From: Thermoanaerobaculia bacterium
Lineage (GTDB): Bacteria > Acidobacteriota > Thermoanaerobaculia > Multivoradales > JAHEKO01
Direction of reading: 5' to 3'
Assembly: GCA_945787575.1 (NCBI GenBank)
Contig: CALZKB010000003.1
Span: 1 to 64,000 of the forward strand
DNA length: 64,000 bases
Each line of letters starts with the position of its first letter. Positions within the stretch are counted from its first letter, which is position 1. The translations under genes and the position numbers were made by a program. The notes beneath the pieces were generated by a model. It saw nothing but the letters and a program-made list of their open reading frames with translations, did no database searches and was not told the origin of the DNA. Shown here piece after piece: positions 1 to 8,777 of this stretch.

Positions 1-449
1 TGGTGCTGGGCGCGCCGGACTGGATCAACGTCATCCCGCTGCTCGACGACGGTCGCGTCGTGCTGATCCGCCAGTGGCGCTTCGGCATCGAGGCGCCCAC
101 TCTCGAGATCCCCGGCGGCATGGTGGATCCGGGGGAAGATCCGGAGACGGCCGCCCGCCGGGAGCTCGAAGAGGAGACCGGCTACCACGCCGGAAAGATG
201 TCGAGACTGGGCGTGACCCACCCCAACCCGGCCTTTCTCGACAACGAGCTCTCCACCTGGCTCGCCACCGATCTCACGCCGCCGGCAACTGAGCGAGAGC
301 TGTTAGGGATAGAGGGTGAGGAGATCCGGGTCGAGAGGGCGCCGTTGGCCGACATCCCGAAGCTGATCGCTCGCGGCGAGATCACCCACTCATTGGTGGT
401 GGCGGCGTTCTATCTCCTCGCGGCCCATCCGGGCGTCGAGACCCCCTGA
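1..449 (+). CDS. Nudix hydrolase, 5' part outside the window
   Basis: Nudix-fold phosphohydrolase, most like the ADP-ribose pyrophosphatase group, which splits nucleoside diphosphates linked to another moiety in the cytoplasm. The Nudix box is complete: a GG turn, then PGED, then REL-EEE-TGY about 15 residues on, fitting GX5EX7REUXEEXGU with its Mg-binding glutamates. The frame is open to the first base of the window and family members carry roughly 40 more N-terminal residues, so the true start lies outside; the GTG at base 3 is unlikely to be used. It converges on the TPR gene with only a few bases between the two stops. The exact substrate cannot be told from this fragment. Confidence 0.85.
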   Translation, partial: VLGAPDWINVIPLLDDGRVVLIRQWRFGIEAPTLEIPGGMVDPGEDPETAARRELEEETGYHAGKMSRLGVTHPNPAFLDNELSTWLATDLTPPATERELLGIEGEEIRVERAPLADIPKLIARGEITHSLVVAAFYLLAAHPGVETP

Positions 450-456
450 GCGGCGC

Positions 457-1014
457 TCAGTTGCTCGTTGGGGGCCGCTGCTCTCTCCGGTGCTGGGTGC
501 CCCAGAAGTCTTCTCCGCCGTCATCTTCCGGGTTGCGCCTTACCCGGAAGCCGGCTCGCAGCCTGCTGCTCAGAAGCCCGAGGAAGCGGTTGAGGGGGTT
601 GCCCCTCTCCAGGAAGCGGATGGGTGGCTTGCGCCTCAGGCCGAGAGTGCGGCCCACCTCCAACAGTCGCGTGTGGTCAGGGTCGAGGTGCAGCCCTTTA
701 TTGAGCGCCCGGAGCGCGCCCCGCCGGTTGCGCAGTAACAGGTAGACCTCAGCCAGATTGAGGTAGTTCTCGGGCTGGAACGGCTCCTGTTCGACCGCGT
801 GGAGGCACAGATCGAGACCTTCGCGCCGGCGCCCTTCACACCGGGCCATGGCCTGACCGAGATAGGAGTAGAACAACCCCGGCAGCTTGTGGTGGCGCTC
901 CTCCTGCTGCGCCAAGCGGGTGAGCTCGGTGTGTCCCTCCCGCCAGTTGCCTTCACGGCATGCGCGAATACCGCGCCGGAAGGTGTTGGCAGGATTGATC
1001 CGAATAGTGGCCAT
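457..1014 (-). CDS. TPR-repeat protein
   Basis: Protein of 185 residues built from tetratricopeptide helices, a protein-protein interaction scaffold. Repeats are visible around residues 40-125 (for example the YLNLAEVYLLLRNRRGALRA helix pair, ending in the L-x-DP turn typical of TPR). The C-terminal 60 residues are rich in Arg and Pro and look disordered. There is no signal peptide or membrane segment, so it is probably cytoplasmic. The ATG at 1012-1014 is the first in-frame start. Partner and role are unknown. Confidence 0.6.
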   Translation of the reverse strand: MATIRINPANTFRRGIRACREGNWREGHTELTRLAQQEERHHKLPGLFYSYLGQAMARCEGRRREGLDLCLHAVEQEPFQPENYLNLAEVYLLLRNRRGALRALNKGLHLDPDHTRLLEVGRTLGLRRKPPIRFLERGNPLNRFLGLLSSRLRAGFRVRRNPEDDGGEDFWGTQHRREQRPPTSN

Positions 1015-1253
1015 GCGGTGGGTGATTCCAGAAAACGGGAGCTAGGGCAGCATAACGACCCGGCGCGTCGCGTCTCCGTGAAGCGCATCACATCGCGACA
1101 ATCCGGTGACAAAGAAGCCGAATCGGCATTCCAACACATTCCGGCTGGAACGTCATCCTCGGTCACGTCATCCTTGGTCACCCTGCGAGGGAGACCCTGA
1201 GAAGAGGATCTTTGCGAGAGGCGCAATCTCAGTCGAGCGGGCGAGGTTGCCGA

Positions 1254-2237
1254 TCATGGCGCGACCCTCGAGCGTCCGTCGAGGCGGTGAAGACCCTCTT
1301 CGCGGGTGATTCGCAGCGCCCTCCTGAGCTCGGCGCGGCCGGGGCGGGTGTTCACGTCCGCGTACATCTGCGACCGCTCGAGGACCTGTCCGGCCGGTGC
1401 GTATTGGTCCATGACGTTGACGTAGGTATCGATCGAGATCTCTCGGGCCAGGAATCGCATGATTCCCCGGGTGCCGGCGAGGCCGTTGGGCATGACGAGA
1501 TGCCGAACCAGCACCCCGCGTAGCGCCAACCCCTGCTCGTCGACCACCAGCTCCCCCACTTGGCGGTGCATCGCTTGGATCGCTTCCCGGGCGCGCTCGG
1601 GATAGTCGGGCGCCAGGACCAGGCGCTTCGCCGTGGCGGCATCCCAGAACTTGAAATCGGGCATGTAGATATCGACGACGCCGTCGAGCAGCTCGAGCGA
1701 ATGGAGCGAGTCGTAGGCGCCGGTGTTGTAGACGATCGGCACCCGCATCCCCAGAGGAACCGCCGCTAGAACCGCCTCGAGCACCTGCGGCACGACGTGC
1801 TCCGGGGTGACGAAGTTGATGTTGTGACAGCCGCGCTCCTGCAGGGCCAGCATCAGGCGAGCGATCTCTCGCGCCTCCAGCACCTCCCCGGCACCCTCCC
1901 ACGAAATGTCGAAGTTCTGGCAGAAGACACACCGCAGGTTGCAATTGGAGAAGAAGACCGTCCCCGAGCCTCGCCACCCCCGCAGACAGTCCTCCTCGCC
2001 GAGGTGGGCGAAGGCACTCGACACCCTGGCGTGGCGTCCCGTGCGACACAGAGCTCGCTGATCGCTCAGGCGGTCGACCGCGCAGTCCCGCGGACAGAGG
2101 TGGCACGAGCGCAGGGCCTCCACCGCCTCCTCGACCTTCTCCTGCAGCGCGCCTGACTCGTAGGTCTCGAGATAGGCCGGTACGAACGACCGACGAGGCC
2201 GAACGAAACCGTCATGGGCCCGGGACAGCCTGGCCAT
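1254..2237 (-). CDS. Radical SAM protein, PflX-like (COG1313 type)
   Basis: Member of the PflA-like radical SAM family usually called PflX. It binds a [4Fe-4S] cluster through CNLRCVFC (CX3CX2C) and would cleave S-adenosylmethionine to start radical chemistry; the substrate of this family is not known to me. An N-terminal cysteine pair (CHLCPRDC) and a further Cys in ALCRTG precede the radical SAM barrel, as is usual for the family. The GSGTVFF strand before the cluster loop and the QNF after it are conserved. I chose the ATG at 2235-2237 because the longer ORF (from 2297) adds a non-conserved stretch. It is divergent from the GntR regulator at 2366, and the shared intergenic region carries an operator-like repeat, so it may be under that regulator. 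Confidence 0.82.
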   Translation of the reverse strand: MARLSRAHDGFVRPRRSFVPAYLETYESGALQEKVEEAVEALRSCHLCPRDCAVDRLSDQRALCRTGRHARVSSAFAHLGEEDCLRGWRGSGTVFFSNCNLRCVFCQNFDISWEGAGEVLEAREIARLMLALQERGCHNINFVTPEHVVPQVLEAVLAAVPLGMRVPIVYNTGAYDSLHSLELLDGVVDIYMPDFKFWDAATAKRLVLAPDYPERAREAIQAMHRQVGELVVDEQGLALRGVLVRHLVMPNGLAGTRGIMRFLAREISIDTYVNVMDQYAPAGQVLERSQMYADVNTRPGRAELRRALRITREEGLHRLDGRSRVAP

Positions 2238-2325
2238 GGGCAACAGGGTACACCGTGGCGTGAGCGCGGCAGGGTCGGTCGCGCACGAGAGGAGCAATTC
2301 GAGGGGTCCAGGTGTTACCTAATGA

Positions 2326-2359
2326 ACTAGTTGACTAGTACATTCAATTTTTTTAGACT
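2326..2359 (+). promoter_or_regulatory. Promoter and double ACTAGT operator of the GntR gene
   Basis: A sigma-70-like promoter is visible: TTGACT at 2331-2336, a 17-base spacer and TAGACT at 2354-2359. The GTG start of the GntR gene lies only six bases after the -10 box, so the transcript is probably leaderless. Two copies of the palindrome ACTAGT (2326-2331 and 2334-2339) flank and overlap the -35 box, where a repressor would block polymerase. Self-repression by the GntR protein is an inference. Confidence 0.55.
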
Positions 2360-2365
2360 CTACCC

Positions 2366-2764
2366 GTGGAGCTCAACGTCACCATCGAGAAAGGCAGCGC
2401 GGTGCCGATCTACGCGCAGCTCAGCGAGCAGATCCGGCTCTTGATCCGCCGCGGAGCTCTCTCTCCCGGGGAGTCGATGCCGACCGTTCGGTCACTGGCG
2501 GTCGAGCTCGGAATCAACGTCAACACCGTCGCCCGCGTCTACCGCGACCTGCAGCGCGAGAGCCTGCTGCGGCTCGAGCGGGGCGTCGGCACGTTCGTCG
2601 CAGAGGGCGGCGAGAGCCGAGCGGTGGAGGAGGGGGACTTCCGGTCGATCGCCGCCAAGGCCTCTGAGCTGATCGACCTCGGCCAAGGGGCCGGCCTGCG
2701 AATCGGCGAGCTGACCCAGTTGGTCGAAACCCTGTGGAAGGAGAACGTCAATGCTGACCGGTAG
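2366..2764 (+). CDS. GntR-family transcriptional regulator, YtrA type
   Basis: Cytoplasmic DNA-binding repressor of 132 residues. The winged helix-turn-helix spans about residues 10-80: the PIYAQLSEQIRLLIRRG helix, the LSPGESMPTVRSLA stretch, the recognition helix GINVNTVARVYRDL and the wing ERGVGTFV. The short C-terminal part (about 50 residues, helical) is typical of the YtrA subfamily, which lacks a large effector-binding domain and usually controls neighbouring transporter or membrane-stress genes. The GTG start fits the promoter spacing. The stop overlaps the ATG of the slipin remnant at 2751, so the two were once translationally coupled. Confidence 0.9.
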   Translation: MELNVTIEKGSAVPIYAQLSEQIRLLIRRGALSPGESMPTVRSLAVELGINVNTVARVYRDLQRESLLRLERGVGTFVAEGGESRAVEEGDFRSIAAKASELIDLGQGAGLRIGELTQLVETLWKENVNADR

Positions 2765-3150
2765 CGTCAATATCTTGAGTCTCGGAATCCTGGTGGCGAC
2801 CGCCCGGACCCGCGACACCGTGCCAGTCAATGTCGACGCGGTGCGACGTGCGCATTCCCACCGAGCTCGAGGACGCGATGAGCCGTAAGGCCCAAGCCGA
2901 CCGCGAAAAGGAGGCGCGGGTGATCCTGGCGCACTCGGAGGTGCTGGTGGCCGAGCAGATGGAAACGGCATCGGAGGTCTACGTCAAGAACCCCACCGCG
3001 CTCAAGATCAGGGCGATGAACATGACCTACGAGTCGATCAAGAAGCGTGGCGCCCTGATGGTGATCCCCTCGGGTATGGCCGAATCGATCAATCCCGGCG
3101 TCGTCGGCCTGGCCGCGGCCGCCTTCCGACCTCCCGACGCGGATTCCTGA
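2751..3150 (+). pseudogene. Slipin (SPFH/band 7) gene with internal deletion and frameshift
   Basis: Remnant of a stomatin-like membrane scaffold gene. The ATG at 2751 overlaps the end of the GntR gene and starts a short frame with a hydrophobic N-terminus followed by TRDTVPVNVDAV, a signature of the slipin SPFH domain. That frame ends at 2888. In another frame from about 2842 the family's C-terminal half appears: DVRIPTELEDAMSRKAQADR, the AEQMETASEVY helix and a PSGMAESINPG tail, stopping at 3150. Roughly 80-100 residues of SPFH core that should join the two pieces are absent, so this is a deletion as well as a frame change. A short protein from the C-terminal part could still be made from the ATG at 2830, but without the SPFH fold. 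Confidence 0.75.
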
Positions 3151-3598
3151 TGTCCGTCCTGCCGATCACTGCCCGTTCCCTGCACCGGCGGCGAGTGCGG
3201 CTGCGAGACATCGTCCTCGAGGAGGCGAGTCTCTTTCCGTTGTTCGACCGGCAAGGGGCCTGCGAGCCCAGCGTTTCGCAGGCCACTCGGCGGTGCCCGT
3301 CTTGAAGGTTACCAACTGTGCCGGCAGCTTTCTCAAGCCGGTCTATCGGTGCTACCTCACTCGCGATCTGGCGCGTCTTGCAGGTGTCTCGATCAACAGC
3401 GGCACGAGGTCGGGAGTGCCCGCGCTCGATCACATCTTCAACCGCTTCACGCCTGAGCTGCTGCCGGAAAAGGCCGCGCGCGCGCAGCCCGAGTCCGCGG
3501 CGCAGGTCTGGAAGCTCGATCCGTTCTGGCTACGGGGCGATTGGTGCCTCGCAGTTCGTACAAGGAAAAGAGTCTCAGATGTCCTCGAAAACCGTTGA
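3150..3598 (+). other. Degraded region with two short overlapping frames
   Basis: An ATG at 3150 overlaps the slipin stop (ATGA) and opens a 51-codon frame to 3305; another frame (from 3293) runs 101 codons to 3598 and contains LTRDLARLAGVSINSGTRSG and KLDPFWLRGDW. The coupling suggests that a downstream gene of the GntR/slipin operon once began here and has also been damaged. I do not recognise the family and cannot exclude that the second frame is non-coding. Confidence 0.3.
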
Positions 3599-3785
3599 TC
3601 TCAAGCCGTTCACTTCCATCGCCATCGCGATCTTCGCGCTCCTGGCGCTCGCCCACTTTCTGCGGGTCGTCTTCGCCTGGGAGGTCGTCATCGACGGGCT
3701 GACCGTGCCGCTCGGGGCGAGCGTTGTCGTGGCCTTCGTCGCGGCTGGATTGGCGTTCATGCTCTGGCGCGAGTCGCGCGGCTGA
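3579..3785 (+). CDS. Small membrane protein (68 aa)
   Basis: Hypothetical protein with two predicted transmembrane helices, about residues 10-33 (FTSIAIAIFALLALAHFLRV) and 42-62 (rich in Val/Ala, ending MLWRES). The start is set by a purine-rich AAGGAAAAG about nine bases before the ATG. It sits directly upstream of another two-helix protein at 3800, so the pair probably forms one transcript. Small hydrophobic proteins are common behind YtrA-type regulators, but no function can be assigned. Confidence 0.6.
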   Translation: MSSKTVDLKPFTSIAIAIFALLALAHFLRVVFAWEVVIDGLTVPLGASVVVAFVAAGLAFMLWRESRG

Positions 3786-3799
3786 TCCGAACGGGCGTC

Positions 3800-4006
3800 A
3801 TGCGCAACAGGACCCGCCATCTCCTCCACCTCGCTGCCCTAGCGGTCCTGCTCTATCTATTCGCCCTCACCGCGGAGGCACTCGGCGCCACCCCGGCTTT
3901 CGCCATCTTTCTGCCGCTGGGGATCCTCGTCGAGCTCAAGTTCTGGTGGACGCTGTTCACGCCTGATCGTCGGCCGCCTGCCGAACCGCGGCGGATAGAG
4001 CCTTGA
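3800..4006 (+). CDS. Small membrane protein (68 aa)
   Basis: Hypothetical protein with two hydrophobic helices (about residues 8-27 and 32-52) and a proline-rich basic tail PDRRPPAEPRR. It follows the previous small membrane gene by 14 bases, which suggests co-transcription and possibly a joint complex. It ends just before the convergent DUF4185-like gene. Family not recognised. Confidence 0.55.
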   Translation: MRNRTRHLLHLAALAVLLYLFALTAEALGATPAFAIFLPLGILVELKFWWTLFTPDRRPPAEPRRIEP

Positions 4007-4014
4007 GAGCAGAG

Positions 4015-4040
4015 CCGTCACCGTGGGCTCGCCGTGACGG
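4015..4040. terminator. Stem-loop between convergent genes
   Basis: A perfect seven-base stem, CCGTCAC pairing with GTGACGG around a 12-base loop, lies in the short gap between the end of the small membrane gene (plus strand) and the end of the DUF4185-like gene (minus strand). There is no T-tract on either side, so it would be at most a weak or Rho-assisted bidirectional terminator. Confidence 0.3.
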
Positions 4041-4081
4041 ACCGCTGACGCCCCACCAACGGGCAGAAACGAGATCAGCGA

Positions 4082-5251
4082 TCAGGGCACCGTCGATGAC
4101 CAGGCGCTCGTGTCGCCGGACTCGAATCCGTCGGCGAAGAGGTCGCGCAGCGTGAACGTTCCGGCTACGGTGTTCCAGGAGTCGTTCGAGCCCGTTCCGG
4201 TGAAGATCAGGATGAACTCCCTGCCATCGGCGCTCGACCACTTGTTGGCGAAGTTCCAGAAGAAGGTGCTGGCGGGCACGGCACCATCGCCAAACGGCGG
4301 GTCGTCGAAGTACGCCACGGTCGTCCACGGCCCCCACGGTTCCGGCGCGTCGAAGATCCCCATTCGGCCGTTCAGCGATTCTGTGTGCTCGGTGATGAGT
4401 AGATATCGCCCGAGGCCCTCGTTGTAACCGGCGCTCGAGTTCCAGCCGACGCCGTTCGGATCCTCGAACACCGGCACCCGGGCCGAGGCGTCGGGCGACC
4501 ACAGCGGCCCGCCGCTGCCGTCGATGCCGGCAAAGAACCGCCAGTCCTCGAGGGTCATCATGGAATCGACCGGCGCCCGGGCGAGGTCGATCTTGCCAGT
4601 GGGTGGATCGCCGCCCCGGTGGATCCCCAGCCCCGAGGTGGTGGGCTCGCGGCGAATGAAGTAGTGGTAGACGAAGCCGTCGCGGGCGCCGGCGTAGTCC
4701 TGGCCGAAGTTGAGGATGGTGGGCATGATGAGCTGATCGTCACTTTCGGTCAGATCCCAGTCGGAGAGCGTCCAGGTGGCGCTCTTGTCGAACGAAACGG
4801 CGAGTCGCGTCTGGCCGTAGGAGGTCGTCCCGGAGCCCGGGCCCCACCACATGTAGAGCACTCCCGCCAAGCTGAGGATGCCGTACGACTTGCCTTCGAA
4901 CTGAGCCTTGTTCTCGGGGTCGAGCCCGCCCCATACATTGAACCCCTGATAGGCATCCATCGGACCCTCGATGCGAGCCACGCCGAGGCTCACTCGACCC
5001 TTGCTGTTGGTGCCGCCGAAGCCGCCGCCATCTCCCCAGGCAGCGTACTGGTGACCATCGTCGGACCAGGTAATTGGCCAGTTGTCACTACCGGGGGCGC
5101 GCTCGTCGTGGGTCGAGAAGTCGAAATCGACCGCCGCGATCAGAGAGCTCGGCGGGTAGGGCACTCCGGGCTCGGCGGCGGTGGCGGTCGCCGCGCTGGC
5201 AAGCGCGACGATCGCGCCGACAGGGAGGATCGCTATGGCCTTCTTGAACAT
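4082..5251 (-). CDS. Secreted DUF4185-like propeller protein with C-terminal FESGDTSAW tag
   Basis: Exported protein of 389 residues. The signal peptide is clear: MFKKAIAILPVGAIVALA followed by an Ala-rich cleavage region near residue 27. The body has the pattern of DUF4185 / glycosyl-hydrolase-like five-bladed propellers: WSDDGHQYAAWGDGGGFGGT near the N-terminus, then GVLYMWWGPGS, TILNFGQDYAGA and YNEGLGRYLLITEHT. It may bind or cut a polysaccharide, but no catalytic set can be assigned. It ends LFADGFESGDTSAWSSTVP, the tag shared with five other secreted proteins here. The ATG at 5249-5251 is chosen because of the signal peptide; the longer frame upstream is the shadow of a hydrolase remnant. 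Confidence 0.75.
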   Translation of the reverse strand: MFKKAIAILPVGAIVALASAATATAAEPGVPYPPSSLIAAVDFDFSTHDERAPGSDNWPITWSDDGHQYAAWGDGGGFGGTNSKGRVSLGVARIEGPMDAYQGFNVWGGLDPENKAQFEGKSYGILSLAGVLYMWWGPGSGTTSYGQTRLAVSFDKSATWTLSDWDLTESDDQLIMPTILNFGQDYAGARDGFVYHYFIRREPTTSGLGIHRGGDPPTGKIDLARAPVDSMMTLEDWRFFAGIDGSGGPLWSPDASARVPVFEDPNGVGWNSSAGYNEGLGRYLLITEHTESLNGRMGIFDAPEPWGPWTTVAYFDDPPFGDGAVPASTFFWNFANKWSSADGREFILIFTGTGSNDSWNTVAGTFTLRDLFADGFESGDTSAWSSTVP

Positions 5252-5269
5252 GCAACGCTCGGGAGCCGA

Positions 5270-5532
5270 GGGATCCGCTCGAGCTCGGCGGGAAGCCCTT
5301 CCAGCCCGAAGTAGGCAAGCGCCAGAGCAGCGAATCCGTCCTGGGCGAGAAGTGCGCCGAGCGTGTCCTGCCAAGCGATGCCGCCGCCCGAGCCGCCTAC
5401 AAGCAGCAGGGCCGGAAAGGGACCTTCGCCCTCCGGGCGGTGGAGGTTGGCCACTAACCGGCCGTCCTCGACCGCGATCTTGCTCACGGCTTCGCCCGCG
5501 AGCGCCAGTCCGGCGCCGACGATCCACGCCAC
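5270..5532 (-). pseudogene. N-terminal fragment of a BAAT/dienelactone-type alpha/beta hydrolase
   Basis: The frame shows the start of a bile-acid-CoA:amino-acid N-acyltransferase / acyl-CoA thioesterase C-domain: FPALLLVGGSGGGIAWQDTL, then GFAALALAYFGLEGLPAELE, the typical strand-helix-strand run of these hydrolases. Homology stops at ERIP, just where the 5' leader of the downstream DUF4185-like gene begins, so the nucleophile serine and the rest of the fold (about 200 residues) are lost. The visible start at 5532 may itself be internal. It reads as a gene broken when the secreted gene came to lie behind it. Confidence 0.6.
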
Positions 5533-5715
5533 GCCTGGCGATTGTCAGCCAAAAGCTCCAACGCACGCCCGTCGACCGCACTAGTCCCATGGGTCTCCCA
5601 CTCTAGCTCACGGCCCCGCGTTGGGGATGGTCTTCGTAGACTCACCGCCCGTCTTGACCGCCCTCCTCGATCCGGGCGGTAGGATGCGCGTGCAAAACCG
5701 GTGGAAGGTCCCGAC

Positions 5716-5838
5716 ATGCTTCGTAACTCTCTGACGACCGTCCTTCTCTCTGCCGCGATGTCGGCCGCGACCTGCGACTCGATTCTCCGCGATCACCGCC
5801 TCACCAGGGGCGAGACCATGAGCTCGATGAGCCGGTGA
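5716..5838 (+). CDS. Possible 40-aa leader or remnant secreted peptide
   Basis: Short frame beginning MLRNSLTTVLLSAAMSAATC, which looks like a signal peptide ending at a possible lipobox cysteine. A GGAAGGT ribosome site lies six bases upstream. Its TGA overlaps the GTG of the response-regulator gene (GTGA), so it may act only as a translational leader. It could equally be the surviving N-terminus of a lipoprotein gene. Confidence 0.3.
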   Translation: MLRNSLTTVLLSAAMSAATCDSILRDHRLTRGETMSSMSR

Positions 5839-7040
5839 AGACTCTCCTTCTCGTGGCGGGCGACAAGCCGACTCGCGACCATCTCGTCGAAGGCGCTTCC
5901 GCCATGACGGACGAGCTGGTCGTCCTGAGCTCCGGCGATGGGGAGCAGGCCGCCCGGGTCCTGGCAGCTCGTCCCGTGGACATCCTGGTGACCGATCTCG
6001 TCATGCCGGTGATGGATGGGTTCGAGCTGTTGAGCCACGTTCTCGAGGAGTACGCCGGCATCGAGATCGTGATCATGGGGGAGACGGAGTTGGGTCGGAC
6101 GAGTCAGGCTCTCAGCTCGGGCGGAGAGTTCCGGTTCCTGAGCAAGCCGGTGGCCGTCGACGACTTCGTCGACGTCGTGCGCAGTATCCTCGCTCGGCCG
6201 GCCAAGGGACGGCTGACTGGATTGAGCCTGCCGGGCTTTTTGCAGCTCCTCAGCGCCGAGGGGCGCAACTGCTCCTTGCGCGTCAAGGCGGAAGGACGCC
6301 AGGGGCGGGTGGACGTGCACGAAGGCCGCCCGATCAATGCGTCGTGCGAAGGGATCGAAAGCAAGGAGGCGCTGTTCGAGGTGCTGAGTTGGAACAGCCC
6401 CGAGATCGAGGTGGAGGAGCCGGTGACGAGCGCAGCGAGGCTGATCCACGATGGGCTGCCGTCGTTGCTTCTCGAAGCGGCCCTCCGAAAGGACAGCGGC
6501 GAGCCGGTCGTGGTCACCCTCTCCGGCGACGAGTCCATCGAGCGACAGGAAGCGGCGAGCGATTCGCGTGGCGTCGACGAGAGACTCGCCGATCCGGACC
6601 GGAAGGCCGATTCGGGTTCGATGGTCGGTTCTTTCAGCGCCCTCGCGGGGGTTCCGCTGCAGGTCGAGGTCGCCGCTGCCGCGCAAGGTCTCCGCGCCTT
6701 CATGAGACTCGAAGGCACTCTCGGAGCGGGCATCATCGAGCTCGAGACGGGTCGCAGCCTGGCCCACGTCTGCCGGGGGGACGAGAGGAACTTCGCCACG
6801 TTGGCGTCCGAAGCGGCGCGCGCCGTCCGTCGGGGGATGCACGAGATCCAGGACCCGCTGCTGCGCAAGTCGGTTCGCCAGCTCCACCTGCCCGGCCCCA
6901 ATCATTTCCAGCTCGTACGGATGGTGCGTGGCGAGCCGCGGCTGATGCTCGTCTTCGCCGGTCTGGCGGAGCGGACCGACGTCGAAGCGGCGAGTCGTCT
7001 GCTGGCCGACTTCGAGACCACGATCCTCCAGTCTCCATAG
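5835..7040 (+). CDS. Response regulator: REC, DUF4388 and C-terminal regulatory domain
   Basis: Cytoplasmic signalling protein of 401 residues. Residues 1-120 form a receiver domain: the phosphoacceptor is the Asp in DILVTDLVMP and the switch lysine is in FRFLSKPV. Residues about 128-230 match DUF4388 (PATAN), recognisable by GLSLPGFLQLLSAEGRNCSL, a domain common in delta-proteobacterial and acidobacterial regulators. The C-terminal 120 residues (FSALAGVPLQVEVAAAAQG to the end) resemble a roadblock/LC7-like fold used by small GTPase regulators. There is no DNA-binding domain. It faces a diguanylate cyclase gene tail to tail. The GTG start is set by the overlap with the short frame before it. 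Confidence 0.8.
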   Translation: MKTLLLVAGDKPTRDHLVEGASAMTDELVVLSSGDGEQAARVLAARPVDILVTDLVMPVMDGFELLSHVLEEYAGIEIVIMGETELGRTSQALSSGGEFRFLSKPVAVDDFVDVVRSILARPAKGRLTGLSLPGFLQLLSAEGRNCSLRVKAEGRQGRVDVHEGRPINASCEGIESKEALFEVLSWNSPEIEVEEPVTSAARLIHDGLPSLLLEAALRKDSGEPVVVTLSGDESIERQEAASDSRGVDERLADPDRKADSGSMVGSFSALAGVPLQVEVAAAAQGLRAFMRLEGTLGAGIIELETGRSLAHVCRGDERNFATLASEAARAVRRGMHEIQDPLLRKSVRQLHLPGPNHFQLVRMVRGEPRLMLVFAGLAERTDVEAASRLLADFETTILQSP

Positions 7041-7049
7041 AGCTGGCTG

Positions 7050-8723
7050 CTAGCTGGTCGCGAGGACGATCCGGTTGCGTCCTTGGATTCGTGCCGCCGT
7101 GAGCATCGTTCGGGCCGCCTGATGGAGACTCTCGGCGGTGCCGGACTCGTCGAGCGTCACCAAGCCGCAACTGAAAGTGGGCGAGAACTCCTCCTCCGCC
7201 GAACGATGTTGGATTCCGGCAAACATCTCGCGGACGTGCTCGAGGACGCGAAGCGCATCCGAACCCCTCGTTTCGGGCATCAGCACGGCCAGCTCGTCGC
7301 CGCCCCAGCGGCCCACGATGTCGGCCCCCCTCAGGCGCCGCTCGAGAAGCCGTGCGAGATTGGTCAACACCGAGTCGCCGCTCAGATGGCCGAACGTCTC
7401 GTTGATCGAGTTGAGGTGGTCGACGTCGAGGACGGCGTACGACAGATCGGTCGAGGTCCTCAAGGCGCGTTCGATCTCGATCTCGATTCGAGCCACGAAG
7501 GCCGAATGAGTGAGGAGGCCGGTCAGGCTGTCGGTACCGACGAACCCCTTCAGCGTGCGCGCCCGTTCCACGTGATGGCTGAGCGTCGAGACCAGGTACT
7601 GCTCGTCGACCGGCTCGACCAGGAGGTCGTCCGCGTCGGCGCTGAGGGCCTTGAAATGAGCCTCGAGGCTCGCTTCGGTCGAGAGGAAGATGACCGGGAT
7701 GTCGACGTAGGCGTCCTGTTGGCGGATCACCGCGCCCAGCAGATCGCCGCCGACCTCCTTGAGGGCGAGGTCCATGAGGATCGCCTCTGGTCTGAACTCG
7801 ACGAGCTGGCGCCAGACCTCGAGCGCTCTCTCGACCATGATGATCGACATGCCGGCCCGCTGCAGGGTCAGAGCGTGACCGAGGCCGCGGCCGTAGTCTG
7901 CGGGAACGATCAGGATCCGATAGGGGTCGGCTCCCGAGTGCCGAACCGAGAGGTCCAGTCGCTCGATGAGCTTTCTGGTGTCGATCGGATGGACGTAATA
8001 GCCGTCGCCTCCGGCGCGCACCGCCGCGAGCCTCGAGTCCAGATCGCTGCGACAAGAGAGGAAGAAGAGCGCCGTGGAGAGCCGTTCCCGCCGTCGCAGC
8101 TCGTCGATCGACCGTGCTTCTTCGAGTCCCCAGGCGAACGGCTGGGCATCGATCATCACGGCGGCGGGCAAGGTCTGTTCGAGAGCCTGGCGCAGCTTCG
8201 CCGGCTCGCGGAACCGGCGCAGTCCGAAACCGAAGCAGCCCAGCTCGAAACTCAGGTCTCGGGCAACCGCATCGTCGGTGCTGATGAAGTAGAGAACCCG
8301 GCTCGTCCGTTCGGGCCCCAGGCCGTCCCCCCCTTTGTTGTCGATCAGCCCCGCCAGCTCGCGGCGCTTGACGTCCGAGCATGCTTTCTTCAGCGCCCGG
8401 AGATGGACCTCGAGCCGCCTCTCGACCTCGTTGGACTCGATGTCCAGATCGGAAACGTGGGCATCCAGATAGAGCTCGAAACCACGCGCGACGTCGGTGA
8501 ACCCCAGCAGCCCCATCGCCTGGCTCGATCCCGCGAGGCTGCGAACCGCCATCTTGAGCGCCCGCAACGATCGCTCTGTGGCCCGATCACGCACCACCTC
8601 CTGCGCCAGCCCGCTGATCTGCCGGACCCGGAAGGGCAGCTGCTCCGCGTAGGCTTCGAGCAACGCCCGCTGTCGGCTGGTGGTCGGAGGCTCGAGTTCG
8701 TCGCTCACGAGGGCTGAGATCAT
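7050..8723 (-). CDS. Diguanylate cyclase with Hpt and two receiver domains
   Basis: Response-regulator cyclase of 557 residues that would make c-di-GMP from two GTP. Residues about 15-125 are helical and fit a histidine phosphotransfer-like bundle, though I do not see a convincing phospho-histidine. Two receiver domains follow (about 142-260, where VMIDAQPF marks the acceptor strand, and 270-390, acceptor in [10 protein letters not shown]). The GGDEF domain spans about 395-555: the active-site loop is GGDEL, and an inhibitory RxxD site (RGAD) sits five residues before it, so product feedback is likely. A c-di-GMP-I riboswitch is found in the same window near 29.4 kb. Cytoplasmic; no membrane segments. 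Confidence 0.88.
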   Translation of the reverse strand: MISALVSDELEPPTTSRQRALLEAYAEQLPFRVRQISGLAQEVVRDRATERSLRALKMAVRSLAGSSQAMGLLGFTDVARGFELYLDAHVSDLDIESNEVERRLEVHLRALKKACSDVKRRELAGLIDNKGGDGLGPERTSRVLYFISTDDAVARDLSFELGCFGFGLRRFREPAKLRQALEQTLPAAVMIDAQPFAWGLEEARSIDELRRRERLSTALFFLSCRSDLDSRLAAVRAGGDGYYVHPIDTRKLIERLDLSVRHSGADPYRILIVPADYGRGLGHALTLQRAGMSIIMVERALEVWRQLVEFRPEAILMDLALKEVGGDLLGAVIRQQDAYVDIPVIFLSTEASLEAHFKALSADADDLLVEPVDEQYLVSTLSHHVERARTLKGFVGTDSLTGLLTHSAFVARIEIEIERALRTSTDLSYAVLDVDHLNSINETFGHLSGDSVLTNLARLLERRLRGADIVGRWGGDELAVLMPETRGSDALRVLEHVREMFAGIQHRSAEEEFSPTFSCGLVTLDESGTAESLHQAARTMLTAARIQGRNRIVLATS

Positions 8724-8777
8724 AGCCTGCCCGCGCTTGTCGATCGCCGCGAGCGCAGAGGCCCGGCACCTCCCGGC

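Noticed and set aside
1200-1260. CGCAAAG on the minus strand downstream of the PflX-like gene
   Set aside because: No other GEMM element surrounds it and no gene follows in a suitable position.
6733-8382. 549-codon open frame on the minus strand
   Set aside because: It is a shadow frame of the diguanylate cyclase, which has a complete GGDEF and two receiver domains.
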